This document shows, in pieces, positions 1 to 8,310 of a stretch of 32,500 nucleotides of DNA. A model generated the notes under the pieces. That model had not been told where the DNA came from. It saw only the letters and a list, made by a program, of their open reading frames with translations, and did no database searches. Positions within the stretch are counted from its first letter, which is position 1. Every line of letters starts with the position of its first letter. The DNA comes from Symbiodinium natans (lineage: Eukaryota; Sar; Dinophyceae; Suessiales; Symbiodiniaceae): contig CAJNDS010002237.1 in NCBI GenBank assembly GCA_905221605.1, positions 175,001 through 207,500 on the forward strand. Direction: 5' to 3'. Made by a program: the position numbers and the translations under genes.

Positions 1-2
1 CC

Positions 3-2792
3 TTCACCTCGCCACAGGGCAGCTCTCAGATAGATTTTATCTTGACATCCAAATTCTATGCTGCTCAGCTAGCCCGCAAAGTGTGTGTCCTCAAGGACTT
101 TAAGCTGGGAGCATGGCGTAAAGGCGGCAAACACACGCCACTCCGGACGGCAGTACCGCTCAAGAAGGTCTGGAGACAACCGTTCTCGACCAAAACTCAG
201 CCAGTAGTCCCTTCTAAACAAAAGTCCCTACTGGCTCAACATGTTAGACAAAATACTCCTCTGGCTAAAACCCTGCGAGACCAAGTTGCACAGGACGTTG
301 CCAAACTCCGAGCGCAGAAGAATGGAGAGCCTCTTCACCCTGATGAGGTCAACGAGCTTCTTCTCGAACATGCCAAGACCTTCCAACCGAGGGACCCAGG
401 AGCAGGCACCTCAGACGCGGCTCCGACAGCACAACCTCTGTGGCGGCTTCATAACAATCGGCAGACTGCACTAAGGAACCTAAGACGTGAGGATGACGTC
501 ATAAATAAGATGGCCCGCGCCGAGCACCTCAAACAGGCTCAGCGCTCACTAGACGAGGCAGCCAAGACACATGCCCTCCAGATAAAAAATCAGGCCCGAG
601 CAAGGACTCATCGCACTCTGACAGAGATTTCTGAGACGGTCAAACGAGATCCACATGCGGCATATCGCTCTTTAAAACATGTAGCTCCCTGGTCTCCTGC
701 ACCTAGAGTCTGCCTCAGATCGCCATGCGGCCGTATCCTAACTGAGTCCGAGGGGCTAGCCGAGCTAAAGAGACATAGTCTTTCCATCTTCTCCTCGCAT
801 CCCCCCCTAGCCAGTGGGGTAGGCCAAGCCTTGCCCAAGCTGGACAAAAGCAGTCTGGCAAAAGGCATAGCCTCTATAAAGCCGGAAAAGGCAGTACCGC
901 AAGGATCTGCCCCAGCATCCATGTACCGCCTTTGTGCCTCAACAGTGGCCGATAATTACTGTGACTATCTTGAAGCGGTGCCTCTGTCTCCCGCTCTGAC
1001 CCATCCGGCGTGCGAGGTCACCTCCTGCCAGGGGAAGAGCGAACCTCGGCATAACACAGCACCACTGAATCAAGCCGAGCCACCCTCGCTGCCTACAACG
1101 GCCAAATCAGCAGACCTCAGCTTCATACCCAAGCCCTCTAAACCTGCCTCTAAGCCGGAGAACTTGCGACCGCTAGGCATCATTAGGCCAGATGGCAAAG
1201 GCATAGCCTCTGAGGCTAGGAGACGGCTTGACCCCCTTTTTAAGAAGGCCCACTTTGCCTCCCCTCAATTTGCCTATATTCCAGGCCGCGGTATCGCCGA
1301 CGCCCAACTCCGGGTGATTGGCCACGCAAGGCGTGTCCGAGCCATGCTTCGATCCCGAGCACCGGACAGGTTCTGCACTCCCAAGCGCAAGAAGGGTAAG
1401 CCAGATCTGATTGGAGGCTTCACCTTCTCACTAGACCTCTCTCAAGCTTTTGACAAAACAAGTAGAGAGGCTCTCTTGCGCTCACTAATAACTTACGGGG
1501 CCTCACCCGCAGACGTTGAGCTGGTTGCGTCCCTTCATAGGGAAGCCCAGTATAACTTGCGCTATGGAAGAAGCCAGGACACAGTCACCTCAACAAGAGG
1601 TATAAAGCAAGGCTGCAAACTAGCCCCCTCTCTCTTCTTTCTGGTCATCACGGAGGCGTTCCGGCTTATGGCTACCCACATAGGGTTCCCTCCCATACAG
1701 CAGTTCCTCACAGGTTTTGCGGATGACCTCGTCATTCACCGTGACATCCACAACTGGTCCGATCTCTACGCGGCTCATGACATGGTCAGATTGTTACTGC
1801 ATTACCTGCAAGAAGCCGGACTAGAAGTAAATTATGCCAAGTGCAACATCATGGTCAAACTAGCAGGTCGCCACGCACAGCATGCCAAGAAGCTCTTCAA
1901 GTCACAGGAGCTCCGCTCAGGCCGGAAGGTTACGGTCTGGAACATAGATGCCCCAGAGCAACCAAGACGGCCAATTCTGCTCTCGACTTCCTCTGTTCTT
2001 CCCCCTCTCCCCTCCCTTCCTTCCTTCGAGCTGGTAGACTCCTTCAAGTATCTAGGGGTTATGATCAGCTACTCAAACCCGGAAGATCTTACTTATTCCT
2101 TAAGACAAGAGAGAGCGGCGAAGAAAAAACAGACTGTGCGCAAATTCATTCACAATAAGCGCAGGACAAAAACCGCATCTAGGCTGCTTGTCTGGAGAGC
2201 CACCGTCTGGTCTACGGCCACTTTTGGACTTGAATCCGTCGGTCTCTCAGGAAGGCGGGCACGGGCACTCCATTCATGGCATGCCAGACAGGTGCGAGCT
2301 GTAACACACAACCCTGTGCATAAAACTCGTGAAACTACAGCAGCGCTCTTTGCACGTCTCAAGCTCGTCTCTCCCATTCAGCAGCTTCATGATCGCTCAG
2401 CCCAGCGCCTAGACTCCCTTCGCAAGCGCCGGCATGCAGCACCAGCGAGTGAGGTCACCTCCTGCTCAACATCCACGCCGGCCAACACGAGTTCTTCGCT
2501 CCTCACCCAGTCCGGCGCCTGGCCAAGTGAGGATATCCTAACCATTCCCTCCACCCTGCAAACGGCGGAGGAAATTGTAGCCTCTTACAGCAAACTGCTC
2601 AAGATCTACAACAACACGTCGAGCGCAGAGTCTGCCGACAGGCTGGCTTCAAGCTTTCCAGACCTGAGGCGGCCACTCAGGCTGACGAAGCTCCTCCCAA
2701 GGCGAGTGAGGTCTCCTCCAGCCAGGAGCTCGTGCCCTCGTCAGACTGCCGTGCTACTGCCGCACCCTCGGTCCAACTTACCTTGCAGATAG
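3..2792 (+). CDS. ORF1: APE-type endonuclease tail plus LINE reverse transcriptase, 5' partial
   Basis: The frame is open from base 3, so the true start lies outside the window. Residues coded at 21-41 (SQIDFIL) and about 138-155 (GKHTPL) resemble the last conserved blocks of apurinic/apyrimidinic-type endonucleases (normally ..IDYI.. and SDH.P.). Reverse transcriptase motifs follow in order: SLDLSQAFDK (catalytic Asp codon 1434-1436), RGIKQGCKLAP (about 1594-1626) and GFADDLV (the two Asp codons 1722-1727). After these comes a basic thumb/connection region. This is the order of a LINE ORF2 protein, which nicks DNA and primes reverse transcription on the target. Hairpin copies 1 and 2 sit in hydrophilic linkers and are translated there as CEVTSC and SEVTSC. 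The last stretch, from about 2700, reads as low-quality protein, and the ORF2 frame is already open from 2531. The functional product may therefore shift frame near hairpin 3 (2689-2730). Confidence 0.9.
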   Translation, partial: FTSPQGSSQIDFILTSKFYAAQLARKVCVLKDFKLGAWRKGGKHTPLRTAVPLKKVWRQPFSTKTQPVVPSKQKSLLAQHVRQNTPLAKTLRDQVAQDVAKLRAQKNGEPLHPDEVNELLLEHAKTFQPRDPGAGTSDAAPTAQPLWRLHNNRQTALRNLRREDDVINKMARAEHLKQAQRSLDEAAKTHALQIKNQARARTHRTLTEISETVKRDPHAAYRSLKHVAPWSPAPRVCLRSPCGRILTESEGLAELKRHSLSIFSSHPPLASGVGQALPKLDKSSLAKGIASIKPEKAVPQGSAPASMYRLCASTVADNYCDYLEAVPLSPALTHPACEVTSCQGKSEPRHNTAPLNQAEPPSLPTTAKSADLSFIPKPSKPASKPENLRPLGIIRPDGKGIASEARRRLDPLFKKAHFASPQFAYIPGRGIADAQLRVIGHARRVRAMLRSRAPDRFCTPKRKKGKPDLIGGFTFSLDLSQAFDKTSREALLRSLITYGASPADVELVASLHREAQYNLRYGRSQDTVTSTRGIKQGCKLAPSLFFLVITEAFRLMATHIGFPPIQQFLTGFADDLVIHRDIHNWSDLYAAHDMVRLLLHYLQEAGLEVNYAKCNIMVKLAGRHAQHAKKLFKSQELRSGRKVTVWNIDAPEQPRRPILLSTSSVLPPLPSLPSFELVDSFKYLGVMISYSNPEDLTYSLRQERAAKKKQTVRKFIHNKRRTKTASRLLVWRATVWSTATFGLESVGLSGRRARALHSWHARQVRAVTHNPVHKTRETTAALFARLKLVSPIQQLHDRSAQRLDSLRKRRHAAPASEVTSCSTSTPANTSSSLLTQSGAWPSEDILTIPSTLQTAEEIVASYSKLLKIYNNTSSAESADRLASSFPDLRRPLRLTKLLPRRVRSPPARSSCPRQTAVLLPHPRSNLPCR
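1007..1029 (+). repeat. Hairpin element copy 1 (inside ORF1)
   Basis: Arms GGC 1007-1009 and GCC 1027-1029 enclose the core GTGC-GAGG-TCA-CCTC-CT. The inner stem is GAGG 1014-1017 with CCTC 1021-1024. It lies in a variable linker of ORF1 and keeps the frame open. Confidence 0.75.
2444..2466 (+). repeat. Hairpin element copy 2 (inside ORF1)
   Basis: Arms AGC 2444-2446 and GCT 2464-2466 enclose GAGT-GAGG-TCA-CCTC-CT. It sits in a Ser/Thr/Ala-rich linker after the reverse transcriptase region. Confidence 0.75.
2689..2730 (+). repeat. Hairpin element copy 3 (ORF1/ORF2 junction)
   Basis: The inner arms GGC 2701-2703 and GCC 2721-2723 enclose GAGT-GAGG-TCT-CCTC-CA. A further perfect 7-bp outer stem, AGCTCCT 2689-2695 with AGGAGCT 2724-2730, extends the fold. 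The same bases read VRSPP in the ORF1 frame and SEVSSS in the ORF2 frame. Confidence 0.8.
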
Positions 2793-2815
2793 ACACAGTG
2801 CCGCTCATCTCGCGC

Positions 2816-4258
2816 ATGCGCACCGAACTGCTGCAACAGGCCGGAACCCAGACCTTCCTCGAGCAACTCACCAGGACCTGTCTGCTCTGCGACTCGTGGA
2901 TAGCCTCCACGACAAAAATAGCCTTCCACCTCACAAAGAAACACGGGGCAGAATGGGACTCTTATAAGGCTTCTGCGGGGAATAACACCTCTAAGATGTA
3001 TGTGCTGACCCGCCTGTCCCCCTGTCCTGCCTGTGGAGTGAAAGTGGAGAGCGCCCCCCGACACACGAAGCAGTGCCCGGTCATTCAGCAATTACAGCTC
3101 TTCTTCTTTCTGCACCCTGACGCCCCTCTTTCCAGAATGCACTCGTCCCTCCAACACACTCAACTCTCACATCTCTCGCCCCCCACCTCTGGGGCTGGCG
3201 CATCTCCTTCTGCGGTCCCTACCCCCAGGCCGAACACGACAACATCACACCAACACGAATCTCCCACACAGGCTACCCCCCAACCAACGACGTTCCAACA
3301 GCGGACCCTGCAGGCTCCCAATCCCAGGTCCAAGCAAAGCCAGCTTCAGAGATGGTTTCGCCCAGGGAGTGCCTCCCAGGCTGCGCAGCCGGGCGCAGGA
3401 CCTCCTCAGCCAGCGCCGACAGACCTGGATGCCTCTCCTCCGCCACCGCCTCCTGCAGCTCAGCCTATGCCACAGCTGATTAATCCTCATAACTTGTGCT
3501 ACGCCATTTCAGTCTTGCAGATGATTAGCGCTCTGAGGGAAGAACCCTCAGTGGACTGGTCGAACCTTCAGCCTCTCCAGAGGGAACTTCGAGCAAGGGC
3601 CTCGCACCCAGTCTCTATTCTTGCACTAGAATCGCTCCCGCATTGTCATCCTGACTGGAGGCTTGCTAATAGGCAAAGCGATGCACTCGAGTACTTGACG
3701 TTTTTGTTGGCTAATCACCATGGCTGCTTACAAGGCACCCCCTGGAAGAGAGTCTATGATGCTGACATACCCGACTCAACCGGCTTCTCCCCCCTTCTAC
3801 TAACCTTCCCGGAAGGCACAGACCCGACCAGGCTGTCCCAGCCTGACTCCCAGGCAGCGCCCATCTTAGCCTATTCACTGTCCTTTTTTGTGCACGAGTG
3901 GCACTCTCCACATGACTCGAAGGCGGCACTGCTGTATACACCTCCTTATATCTTTGTGTCTCTGCCAAGGTTCACAAATGCCGGAGAGAAGCAACACTGG
4001 AGACTCACGGGCGTGCAGGACGAAATACAGCTGCCTGCATGGACCGGGCCTCACTCCCAATCCTTTGTTCGCTACAGATCCGTCTCGGGACTCTTTCACA
4101 TAGGGCAGGAAGCCACCTCAGGTCATTACAGATCCTTCACCTTGCTTCCTTCTCTGCAGGTAGGTGATGACTCCAGCCCAGGCTTCTCACCTACGAGCGA
4201 GGAACGTGCACAGATCGGGTCAGGAGCTTACCTTTTGCTCCTCCAACGCTTAAGTTAA
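2816..4258 (+). CDS. ORF2: zinc fingers plus ubiquitin-specific-protease-like (peptidase C19) domain
   Basis: The frame is open from 2531 without an ATG until 2816, which gives 480 aa. If the protein is made by a -1 shift from ORF1 it is longer. N-terminal zinc-binding motifs are C-x2-C-x12-H-x4-H (first Cys codon 2879-2881) and C-x2-C-x9-H-x3-C (about 3019-3075). A Pro/Gln/Ser-rich linker follows. A USP-like module then shows the Cys box NPHNLCYAISVLQ (nucleophile codon 3497-3499), the His box SGHYRSF (His codon 4124-4126) and a closing GAYLLLLQR strand like the AYxLfYxR end of USPs. USPs cleave ubiquitin from proteins, so a deubiquitinating role for the element is inferred. The domain is about 260 aa, short for a USP, so the fingers region may be missing. 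It overlaps the ORF1 frame by up to 262 nt, and its stop lies 7 nt before hairpin 4. Confidence 0.75.
   Translation: MRTELLQQAGTQTFLEQLTRTCLLCDSWIASTTKIAFHLTKKHGAEWDSYKASAGNNTSKMYVLTRLSPCPACGVKVESAPRHTKQCPVIQQLQLFFFLHPDAPLSRMHSSLQHTQLSHLSPPTSGAGASPSAVPTPRPNTTTSHQHESPTQATPQPTTFQQRTLQAPNPRSKQSQLQRWFRPGSASQAAQPGAGPPQPAPTDLDASPPPPPPAAQPMPQLINPHNLCYAISVLQMISALREEPSVDWSNLQPLQRELRARASHPVSILALESLPHCHPDWRLANRQSDALEYLTFLLANHHGCLQGTPWKRVYDADIPDSTGFSPLLLTFPEGTDPTRLSQPDSQAAPILAYSLSFFVHEWHSPHDSKAALLYTPPYIFVSLPRFTNAGEKQHWRLTGVQDEIQLPAWTGPHSQSFVRYRSVSGLFHIGQEATSGHYRSFTLLPSLQVGDDSSPGFSPTSEERAQIGSGAYLLLLQRLS
4160..4194 (+). repeat. 8-bp inverted repeat near the ORF2 end
   Basis: GTAGGTGA 4160-4167 pairs perfectly with TCACCTAC 4187-4194 across a 19-nt loop inside the last codons of ORF2. 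It lacks the GNGT/CT core of the hairpin family and may be chance. Confidence 0.35.
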
Positions 4259-4265
4259 GTCCCAT

Positions 4266-4298
4266 TCACCTTCGTGTGAGGTCCCCTCCTGAAGGTGA
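4266..4298 (+). repeat. Hairpin element copy 4 (just after ORF2 stop)
   Basis: Perfect 8-bp arms TCACCTTC 4266-4273 and GAAGGTGA 4291-4298 enclose GTGT-GAGG-TCC-CCTC-CT. It begins 7 nt after the ORF2 stop codon, inside the 88-nt spacer before the ORF3 ATG. Confidence 0.85.
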
Positions 4299-4346
4299 GC
4301 GGGCAGCGTTTTACTTGTGCTACCATGCGTGTCCTCCCTAAGCGCT

Positions 4347-5420
4347 ATGGAGCAAGCCCAGCAGGAGCTGCTGAACAACCCCGCACTATGCCAAGTGCTC
4401 TTTAAGAACCTCCCCCATCTTGCCGCTTCATCCATGGCTGCCCGGGCATTTGGCCCTGACGAACGTTCAACGTCCAGAGAACTGGTCCCTGCTCACGACA
4501 GGGACAGGCCTCCCAAACAGCGCCGTCAGCAGAAGGATCTGGAGCAGGACGAGGAAATGCCGCCGACTCGATTGCCCTCACCATCCAGGAGGCCCAAGAG
4601 GACTGGTCGCCGTAATGGCTCCAGACCAAGGGCCTCGCGCAACGGTCCGCAGCAATCAAAGCAGGAGGTCAAACCAACCGCTGACCTCTTGGCTAGCATC
4701 ATCTTGGCCCTGCTGAATCACGAGGATGAATTGACAGCTTTGCGATACCATCATGGATGGATCTTCTACGCCACGGTGCACCAGGCGAACAGTGTGGTTC
4801 CCTCCATGGCACGGATCCAGCAACAGTGGAAATCGGACCAGCCCCAGGACTCCCCTGGCACGCCTGTTCGCCGCGCCCTGTTCATCGGTCTCCTTCACGA
4901 GCTGCACACTCGGGCCCAGGGCTTCGATCACGTCGCCTATGACAGCACGAACCAGGACAAGGAATCAGCACTTATCTCTCTACCAGGAGCACTTGCCTCC
5001 CGAGGTCGACACCACACGGACGAGAACCCTGCCTTCTACTGGAACTACATGAGATGGGACGCCAAACAGCGGAAGGTAGTCATCGATGCCCAACGCCCTC
5101 CTCTCTCGCCCAAGGTTGTCTCCACCCACCTGGCGGCTATGCTCAAGCTAGATCAAGAACAGCTCACCAAGTTCAGGCCGTCCAGACCGCTGCGAACCAA
5201 CCTGACGGAAGAAAGGCCGGTCATAGCCTTCCTCCTGGAACTGGCCCTGACTATCGGAGACGACCACGAGGCAATGCACGCCTTTCGACTTCTAGCGAAC
5301 AACTCAATCTGGAACCTAGTTGGGGTCACCATGCGCAGGGAGGGCCTAAGACGGTCTCCACAGATGCAGACCCTCCGCGATCAGCTAGAAGCGCTGCGCA
5401 CAGGAGGCAACGAGGGCTAA
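4347..5420 (+). CDS. ORF3: 357-aa protein of unknown function
   Basis: I do not recognise this protein. The first in-frame ATG is at 4347. A short upstream ORF starts at ATG 4324 in another frame. Residues 1-~115 are basic and disordered, rich in Arg, Pro, Gln and Ser (PKQRRQQKD, RRPKRTGRRNGSRPRAS), as expected for nucleic-acid binding or nuclear targeting. From about residue 115 a folded, helix-rich region follows (TADLLASIILALLNHEDEL; RRALFIGLLHELHTRAQG; FLLELALTIGDD). In non-LTR elements an extra basic ORF of this kind may be an RNA-binding ORF1-like protein, but I see no CCHC knuckle or RRM signature, so that is a guess. It lies between hairpin 4 and hairpin 5, and its stop is 9 nt before hairpin 5. 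Confidence 0.6.
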   Translation: MEQAQQELLNNPALCQVLFKNLPHLAASSMAARAFGPDERSTSRELVPAHDRDRPPKQRRQQKDLEQDEEMPPTRLPSPSRRPKRTGRRNGSRPRASRNGPQQSKQEVKPTADLLASIILALLNHEDELTALRYHHGWIFYATVHQANSVVPSMARIQQQWKSDQPQDSPGTPVRRALFIGLLHELHTRAQGFDHVAYDSTNQDKESALISLPGALASRGRHHTDENPAFYWNYMRWDAKQRKVVIDAQRPPLSPKVVSTHLAAMLKLDQEQLTKFRPSRPLRTNLTEERPVIAFLLELALTIGDDHEAMHAFRLLANNSIWNLVGVTMRREGLRRSPQMQTLRDQLEALRTGGNEG

Positions 5421-5429
5421 AGTTTTCCA

Positions 5430-5464
5430 GGACATCCGAGTCGAGGTCCCCTCCTGAGCTGTCC
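5430..5464 (+). repeat. Hairpin element copy 5 (just after ORF3 stop)
   Basis: Outer arms GGACA 5430-5434 and TGTCC 5460-5464 enclose a slightly altered core, GAGT-c-GAGG-TCC-CCTC-CT, with one extra C and a looser middle stem. It starts 9 nt after the ORF3 stop. Confidence 0.65.
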
Positions 5465-5516
5465 AAGGCCCCCTCGCCTTCCTAGGGGATCTAGCTTGTC
5501 ACTTAGCCTCAGACAA

Positions 5517-5560
5517 CCCTCTTACTCTCGTGTAGAGGTCCTCTCCTGAGAGAACGAGGG
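5517..5560 (+). repeat. Hairpin element copy 6 (ORF3-ORF4 spacer), with compensatory change
   Basis: Arms CTCTC 5525-5529 and GAGAG 5548-5552, with a second outer pair CCCTC 5517-5521 and GAGGG 5556-5560. The inner stem is AGAG-GTC-CTCT (5534-5544) instead of GAGG-TCN-CCTC. Both strands of the stem have changed together, which supports selection for pairing. Confidence 0.8.
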
Positions 5561-5870
5561 CGCTGATGAGTCAGCCCGTTTCTCCCTTCTATGGCGCCTC
5601 GCGGGCACCGTGCCTGCCAGGAAAAGTCTTTTCTGCACCACACGTCAAGCTTCACTATTGCATCGAACTGCCTTTCTCCCATTACAACTGAGGCCGAGCT
5701 TCACTTACGCCAGCCGTCGACCAGAGCGAGCCACACCACAGGCTCTCGCATGACTTACAAGCTATGGGACCGTTTCCGCCATGCGCCTGACCGAAGCCCT
5801 AACTTAGCTCAGCATCAGCCGTTCTGCTCATATTGATCAGTACTGACAGTTCCTCCACTATCACCACGCC

Positions 5871-6134
5871 ATGGCAACCAACCCGGAGGGCACGATTCTC
5901 GCCATTGAAAACACCCCTGGCACTCACACCCAGACGACGACAAGCCAGGCCAGTGTAGCCCAAGCTCTGGTCAAGGCAACGGCACCTCCGCCACCACAGT
6001 CATCATGCGGAGCAGGCTGCGACCAATGCCACAGTGCTCCATGTGTTCGACACAAGCCGGGACATCTGTGGCACTGCTGTTTCGGGTGTAGAGACTCCTG
6101 GGCGGTGCAACAAGCCCGCTCCAGGTACTGGTAG
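5871..6134 (+). CDS. ORF4: small Cys-rich protein, 87 aa
   Basis: It starts at ATG 5871 in a good context (GCCATGG). The N-terminal half is Thr/Ala/Pro-rich. The C-terminal half is packed with Cys and His (CGAGCDQCHSAPC, then HLWHCCFGCRDSW), so a zinc-binding module is likely but matches no family I can name. The frame is the same as ORF5, with three in-frame stops in the 40 nt after RYW. ORF4 and ORF5, which also opens with CxxC-type motifs, may once have been one protein, or ORF4 may be a separate zinc-ribbon protein. Hairpin 7 begins 27 nt after the stop. Confidence 0.45.
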   Translation: MATNPEGTILAIENTPGTHTQTTTSQASVAQALVKATAPPPPQSSCGAGCDQCHSAPCVRHKPGHLWHCCFGCRDSWAVQQARSRYW

Positions 6135-6161
6135 CTTTGAGCAGGATAGAGCTCGACATTT

Positions 6162-6202
6162 TGCGACCAGCAAGTGAGGTCTCCTCCTGCAGGTAAAACG
6201 CA
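6162..6202 (+). repeat. Hairpin element copy 7 (ORF4/ORF5 junction)
   Basis: Arms CCAGC 6167-6171 and GCAGG 6189-6193 (one A-A mismatch) enclose AAGT-GAGG-TCT-CCTC-CT. An outer pair TGCG 6162-6165 with CGCA 6199-6202 extends it. The open frame of ORF5 runs through it. Confidence 0.75.
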
Positions 6203-6377
6203 GCTATGCTCTCACAGCTGCGCGCCGTCGACCGAGCCAACAGTCTCAACTAAAACAATCTGCCCTAAATGCACGACAGCACTAAGCTCATCCAATGTCT
6301 CTCCGTTCCTATATTGCTGCACAGGCCCCACATGTCGAGCCCAGCACTCAGCCAGTCCTTGTGCATTGCTGAGACAA

Positions 6378-8264
6378 ATGTCTGACCTTACGCTCTGGCA
6401 AGACTCTGTGCTCAAAGAAGGTCCACTAGGTCTACAGCGCAGGGCACCTAGGACCATGCCCCCGCGGAAAAGACAATCGAAAACTTCGACCCTGCCTTCG
6501 TTCGATCTCGCCTCCAACATCTGCACAGAAGCTGACAGGCTGCTGCCTTCGAACTATGTCCCCATCTCGCACAAGAGAATGGACGAGATCAGAAATTACC
6601 GCTGGGAGAAAGGTCTCCGTGCTATATCAAGAAGCATGATGGCCCGCCAGTCGACAAGGCCGGTCTCGAGCCAGAGACAAGCGGATAAAGAAAGCAAGAG
6701 ACTAGAAGAGCTGGGAATAAAAGAGCCTGGACTCACTGCAGAGGACTTAGCGGCCCTTCCAACTTCGGACGTGTACAAGAATCTCTCTTCGCTTTCCCTG
6801 ATCTCGGTCGATACTTCCCGACCGGCAAGCTCCAGCGTGAGGTCGCCTCCGAGGAGCGGACACAGGGAAGCGAAAACAGAACCATCCTCCTCATCTATGC
6901 TCCAGGCAGAGCAGGCGAAGACCTTCACGGCAGAGCCAACACGAGAGCACGCACCGCAACCTTATGCGGGCCAAGGCGTGGGCAGGAAAGAAACCTGCAA
7001 GGAAGAGTCGGACTCAGACATACCACCCTGGGCGGACTCGAAGAAGTCGCGCTCATCTCAGTACACCGGTGCAGGAGTTGGACAGAAGGAGGCCTTCGTC
7101 AGGCAGCCACCCCCACCTCCATCTCCTCCTGCAAGACAATCAGCTCCCGACCCAGGCCATCTTGAAGGCATCGCGCGCCTCACTTCCACAGAGGAGCTCC
7201 AGGTCGTCAATCTCACGCAAGCAGCTCCTCCTCCGCGCGAGTTCTTGAACTACCCGGTGCATCAAGGAGTGATAGTTCTTCCAGCAGCCACAGTTCAAGC
7301 TCGCGTGGCAAGCAAGAAGGAACAAGACAAGGGCAAGGCGGTCATTCACTCCTTCCCCTACTCCTACCCGCAGGAATTCCCCTTGGAATTGGACGTTCAT
7401 GTGCAAATTCGGAAATCGCAGGACGAGCAGGTCAGCATGATTCTGAAGCTAAACCGCACAGCATCCATGAAGGGCGTCACCCGAGCTGTATACAACTTCA
7501 AAGGCGGGGAATTCTACTCGGTCTTCAAACTCTCTGTTGTTGCTCCCCAAGAAGAACAGGCCCAAGACGGACTTCAGGCTCATGAAGCGGAACTTGACTT
7601 GGCACACGTTTTTCCAGAGATGGTCCCGACGGTGGCAAACGTCTTTGCTATCCAGCTCAGAGTGGCTTCCGCGGTCAATCCCCTGGATTTTCCCACGTCT
7701 CCCACGCCGAGTGAGGTCTCCTCCTGGCGGGGAGACTCGGGCCCGCCGAAGTACCTCCTCATTCAGCAAGCCTACGGCGTCATGGTGGAAAAGGTCCAGC
7801 CGCTGGATAACCTCCCACCGCATCTGCGTCCCAGCATGGACGAGTGCTACTTGCTGATTCTCCTAGTACTCAAATCGGCGCTTCTAGGATACTATGTACG
7901 AGACTGTGGATGGTCCAACCTGGGCAGACGAATCTCGCCAGACTCCAGCACGGATCTGCCCTTCTTTCTTGCTCTCGACACGTCGGCCTGGCACAAACGC
8001 ACACCTCCTGCTCCTCAACAAGCCACAACTTCAACCGCAGATCACGTCCGAGGACTCTTCTCGACCCTGGAGTACCTGGCGGAGGACAGGCCGGCAATCC
8101 AGGCAGCCAAACAAGCCTTCACGCATCATCAGCGACAGGTCCCTCCTCTTGTACAGCACTTCTTCTCCCTGCTCCGAACTCCAGTGGGCAAAGAAAAGGC
8201 AGAGAGAATCTTTAAGGACACGTCTCTGGCGCTCTCTGCTGATGTGTGGGACGCCTTCAGCTAA
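6378..8264 (+). CDS. ORF5: large protein, possible degenerate kinase-like core
   Basis: The first ATG is 6378 (628 aa). The frame is already open from 6174 without an ATG and encodes Cys-rich sequence there (CPKCTTALSS; YCCTGPTC), so translation could begin upstream by another route. Residues to about 280 are disordered, with two related short repeats (PYAGQGVGRKE and QYTGAGVGQKE). A folded region follows. Near its end, YVRDCGWSNLGRR (Asp codon 7902-7904) followed by FFLALDTSAW (Asp codon 7977-7979) resembles the catalytic loop RDxxxxN and a DFG-like position of protein kinases. No clear Gly-rich loop or VAxK lysine is visible, so a pseudokinase is the most I would suggest. Hairpins 8 and 9 lie inside in hydrophilic loops. 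The stop is 13 nt before hairpin 10. A partner role with the ORF6 phosphatase is speculation. Confidence 0.55.
   Translation: MSDLTLWQDSVLKEGPLGLQRRAPRTMPPRKRQSKTSTLPSFDLASNICTEADRLLPSNYVPISHKRMDEIRNYRWEKGLRAISRSMMARQSTRPVSSQRQADKESKRLEELGIKEPGLTAEDLAALPTSDVYKNLSSLSLISVDTSRPASSSVRSPPRSGHREAKTEPSSSSMLQAEQAKTFTAEPTREHAPQPYAGQGVGRKETCKEESDSDIPPWADSKKSRSSQYTGAGVGQKEAFVRQPPPPPSPPARQSAPDPGHLEGIARLTSTEELQVVNLTQAAPPPREFLNYPVHQGVIVLPAATVQARVASKKEQDKGKAVIHSFPYSYPQEFPLELDVHVQIRKSQDEQVSMILKLNRTASMKGVTRAVYNFKGGEFYSVFKLSVVAPQEEQAQDGLQAHEAELDLAHVFPEMVPTVANVFAIQLRVASAVNPLDFPTSPTPSEVSSWRGDSGPPKYLLIQQAYGVMVEKVQPLDNLPPHLRPSMDECYLLILLVLKSALLGYYVRDCGWSNLGRRISPDSSTDLPFFLALDTSAWHKRTPPAPQQATTSTADHVRGLFSTLEYLAEDRPAIQAAKQAFTHHQRQVPPLVQHFFSLLRTPVGKEKAERIFKDTSLALSADVWDAFS
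6829..6857 (+). repeat. Hairpin element copy 8 (inside ORF5)
   Basis: Arms GCTCC 6829-6833 and GGAGC 6853-6857 enclose GCGT-GAGG-TCG-CCTC-CG, with one A-A mismatch next to the core. It is translated as SVRSPPR in a disordered stretch. Confidence 0.7.
7697..7736 (+). repeat. Hairpin element copy 9 (inside ORF5)
   Basis: The longest stem: GTCTCCC 7697-7703 with GGGAGAC 7730-7736, a bulged A at 7704, then CGCC 7705-7708 with GGCG 7726-7729, around GAGT-GAGG-TCT-CCTC-CT. It is translated as PSEVSSW in a Pro/Ser loop. Confidence 0.85.
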
Positions 8265-8277
8265 TCTGCACTATGAA

Positions 8278-8310
8278 GCCCTTTCGTGTGAGGTCCCCTC
8301 CTGAAACGGC
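8278..8310 (+). repeat. Hairpin element copy 10 (just after ORF5 stop)
   Basis: Arms TTTC 8282-8285 and GAAA 8303-8306, extended by GCC 8278-8280 with GGC 8308-8310 across a C-C mismatch, enclose GTGT-GAGG-TCC-CCTC-CT. Confidence 0.8.

Larger units (their letters stand above)
5421..5870 (+). other. Spacer between ORF3 and ORF4 with two hairpins
   Basis: About 450 nt without a convincing gene. It holds hairpin copies 5 and 6 and one 81-codon ATG frame (5591-5836) whose product has no recognisable domain. I see no promoter, splice leader acceptor or terminator that I could defend. Confidence 0.5.

Noticed and set aside
1007-2723. Conserved peptide SEV(T/S)SC as the reason for motif conservation
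   Set aside because: The same bases are read as VRSPP in another frame or lie in non-coding spacers, so selection is not on one peptide.
4665-4690. GAGGTCA/TGACCTC inverted repeat in ORF3 as a thirteenth hairpin
   Set aside because: It lacks the GNGT and CT loop bases and the 3-nt loop; probably chance.
6174-6378. GTG at 6174 as the ORF5 start
   Set aside because: GTG starts are not expected for a eukaryotic ORF and it lies inside hairpin 7; the first ATG is 6378.
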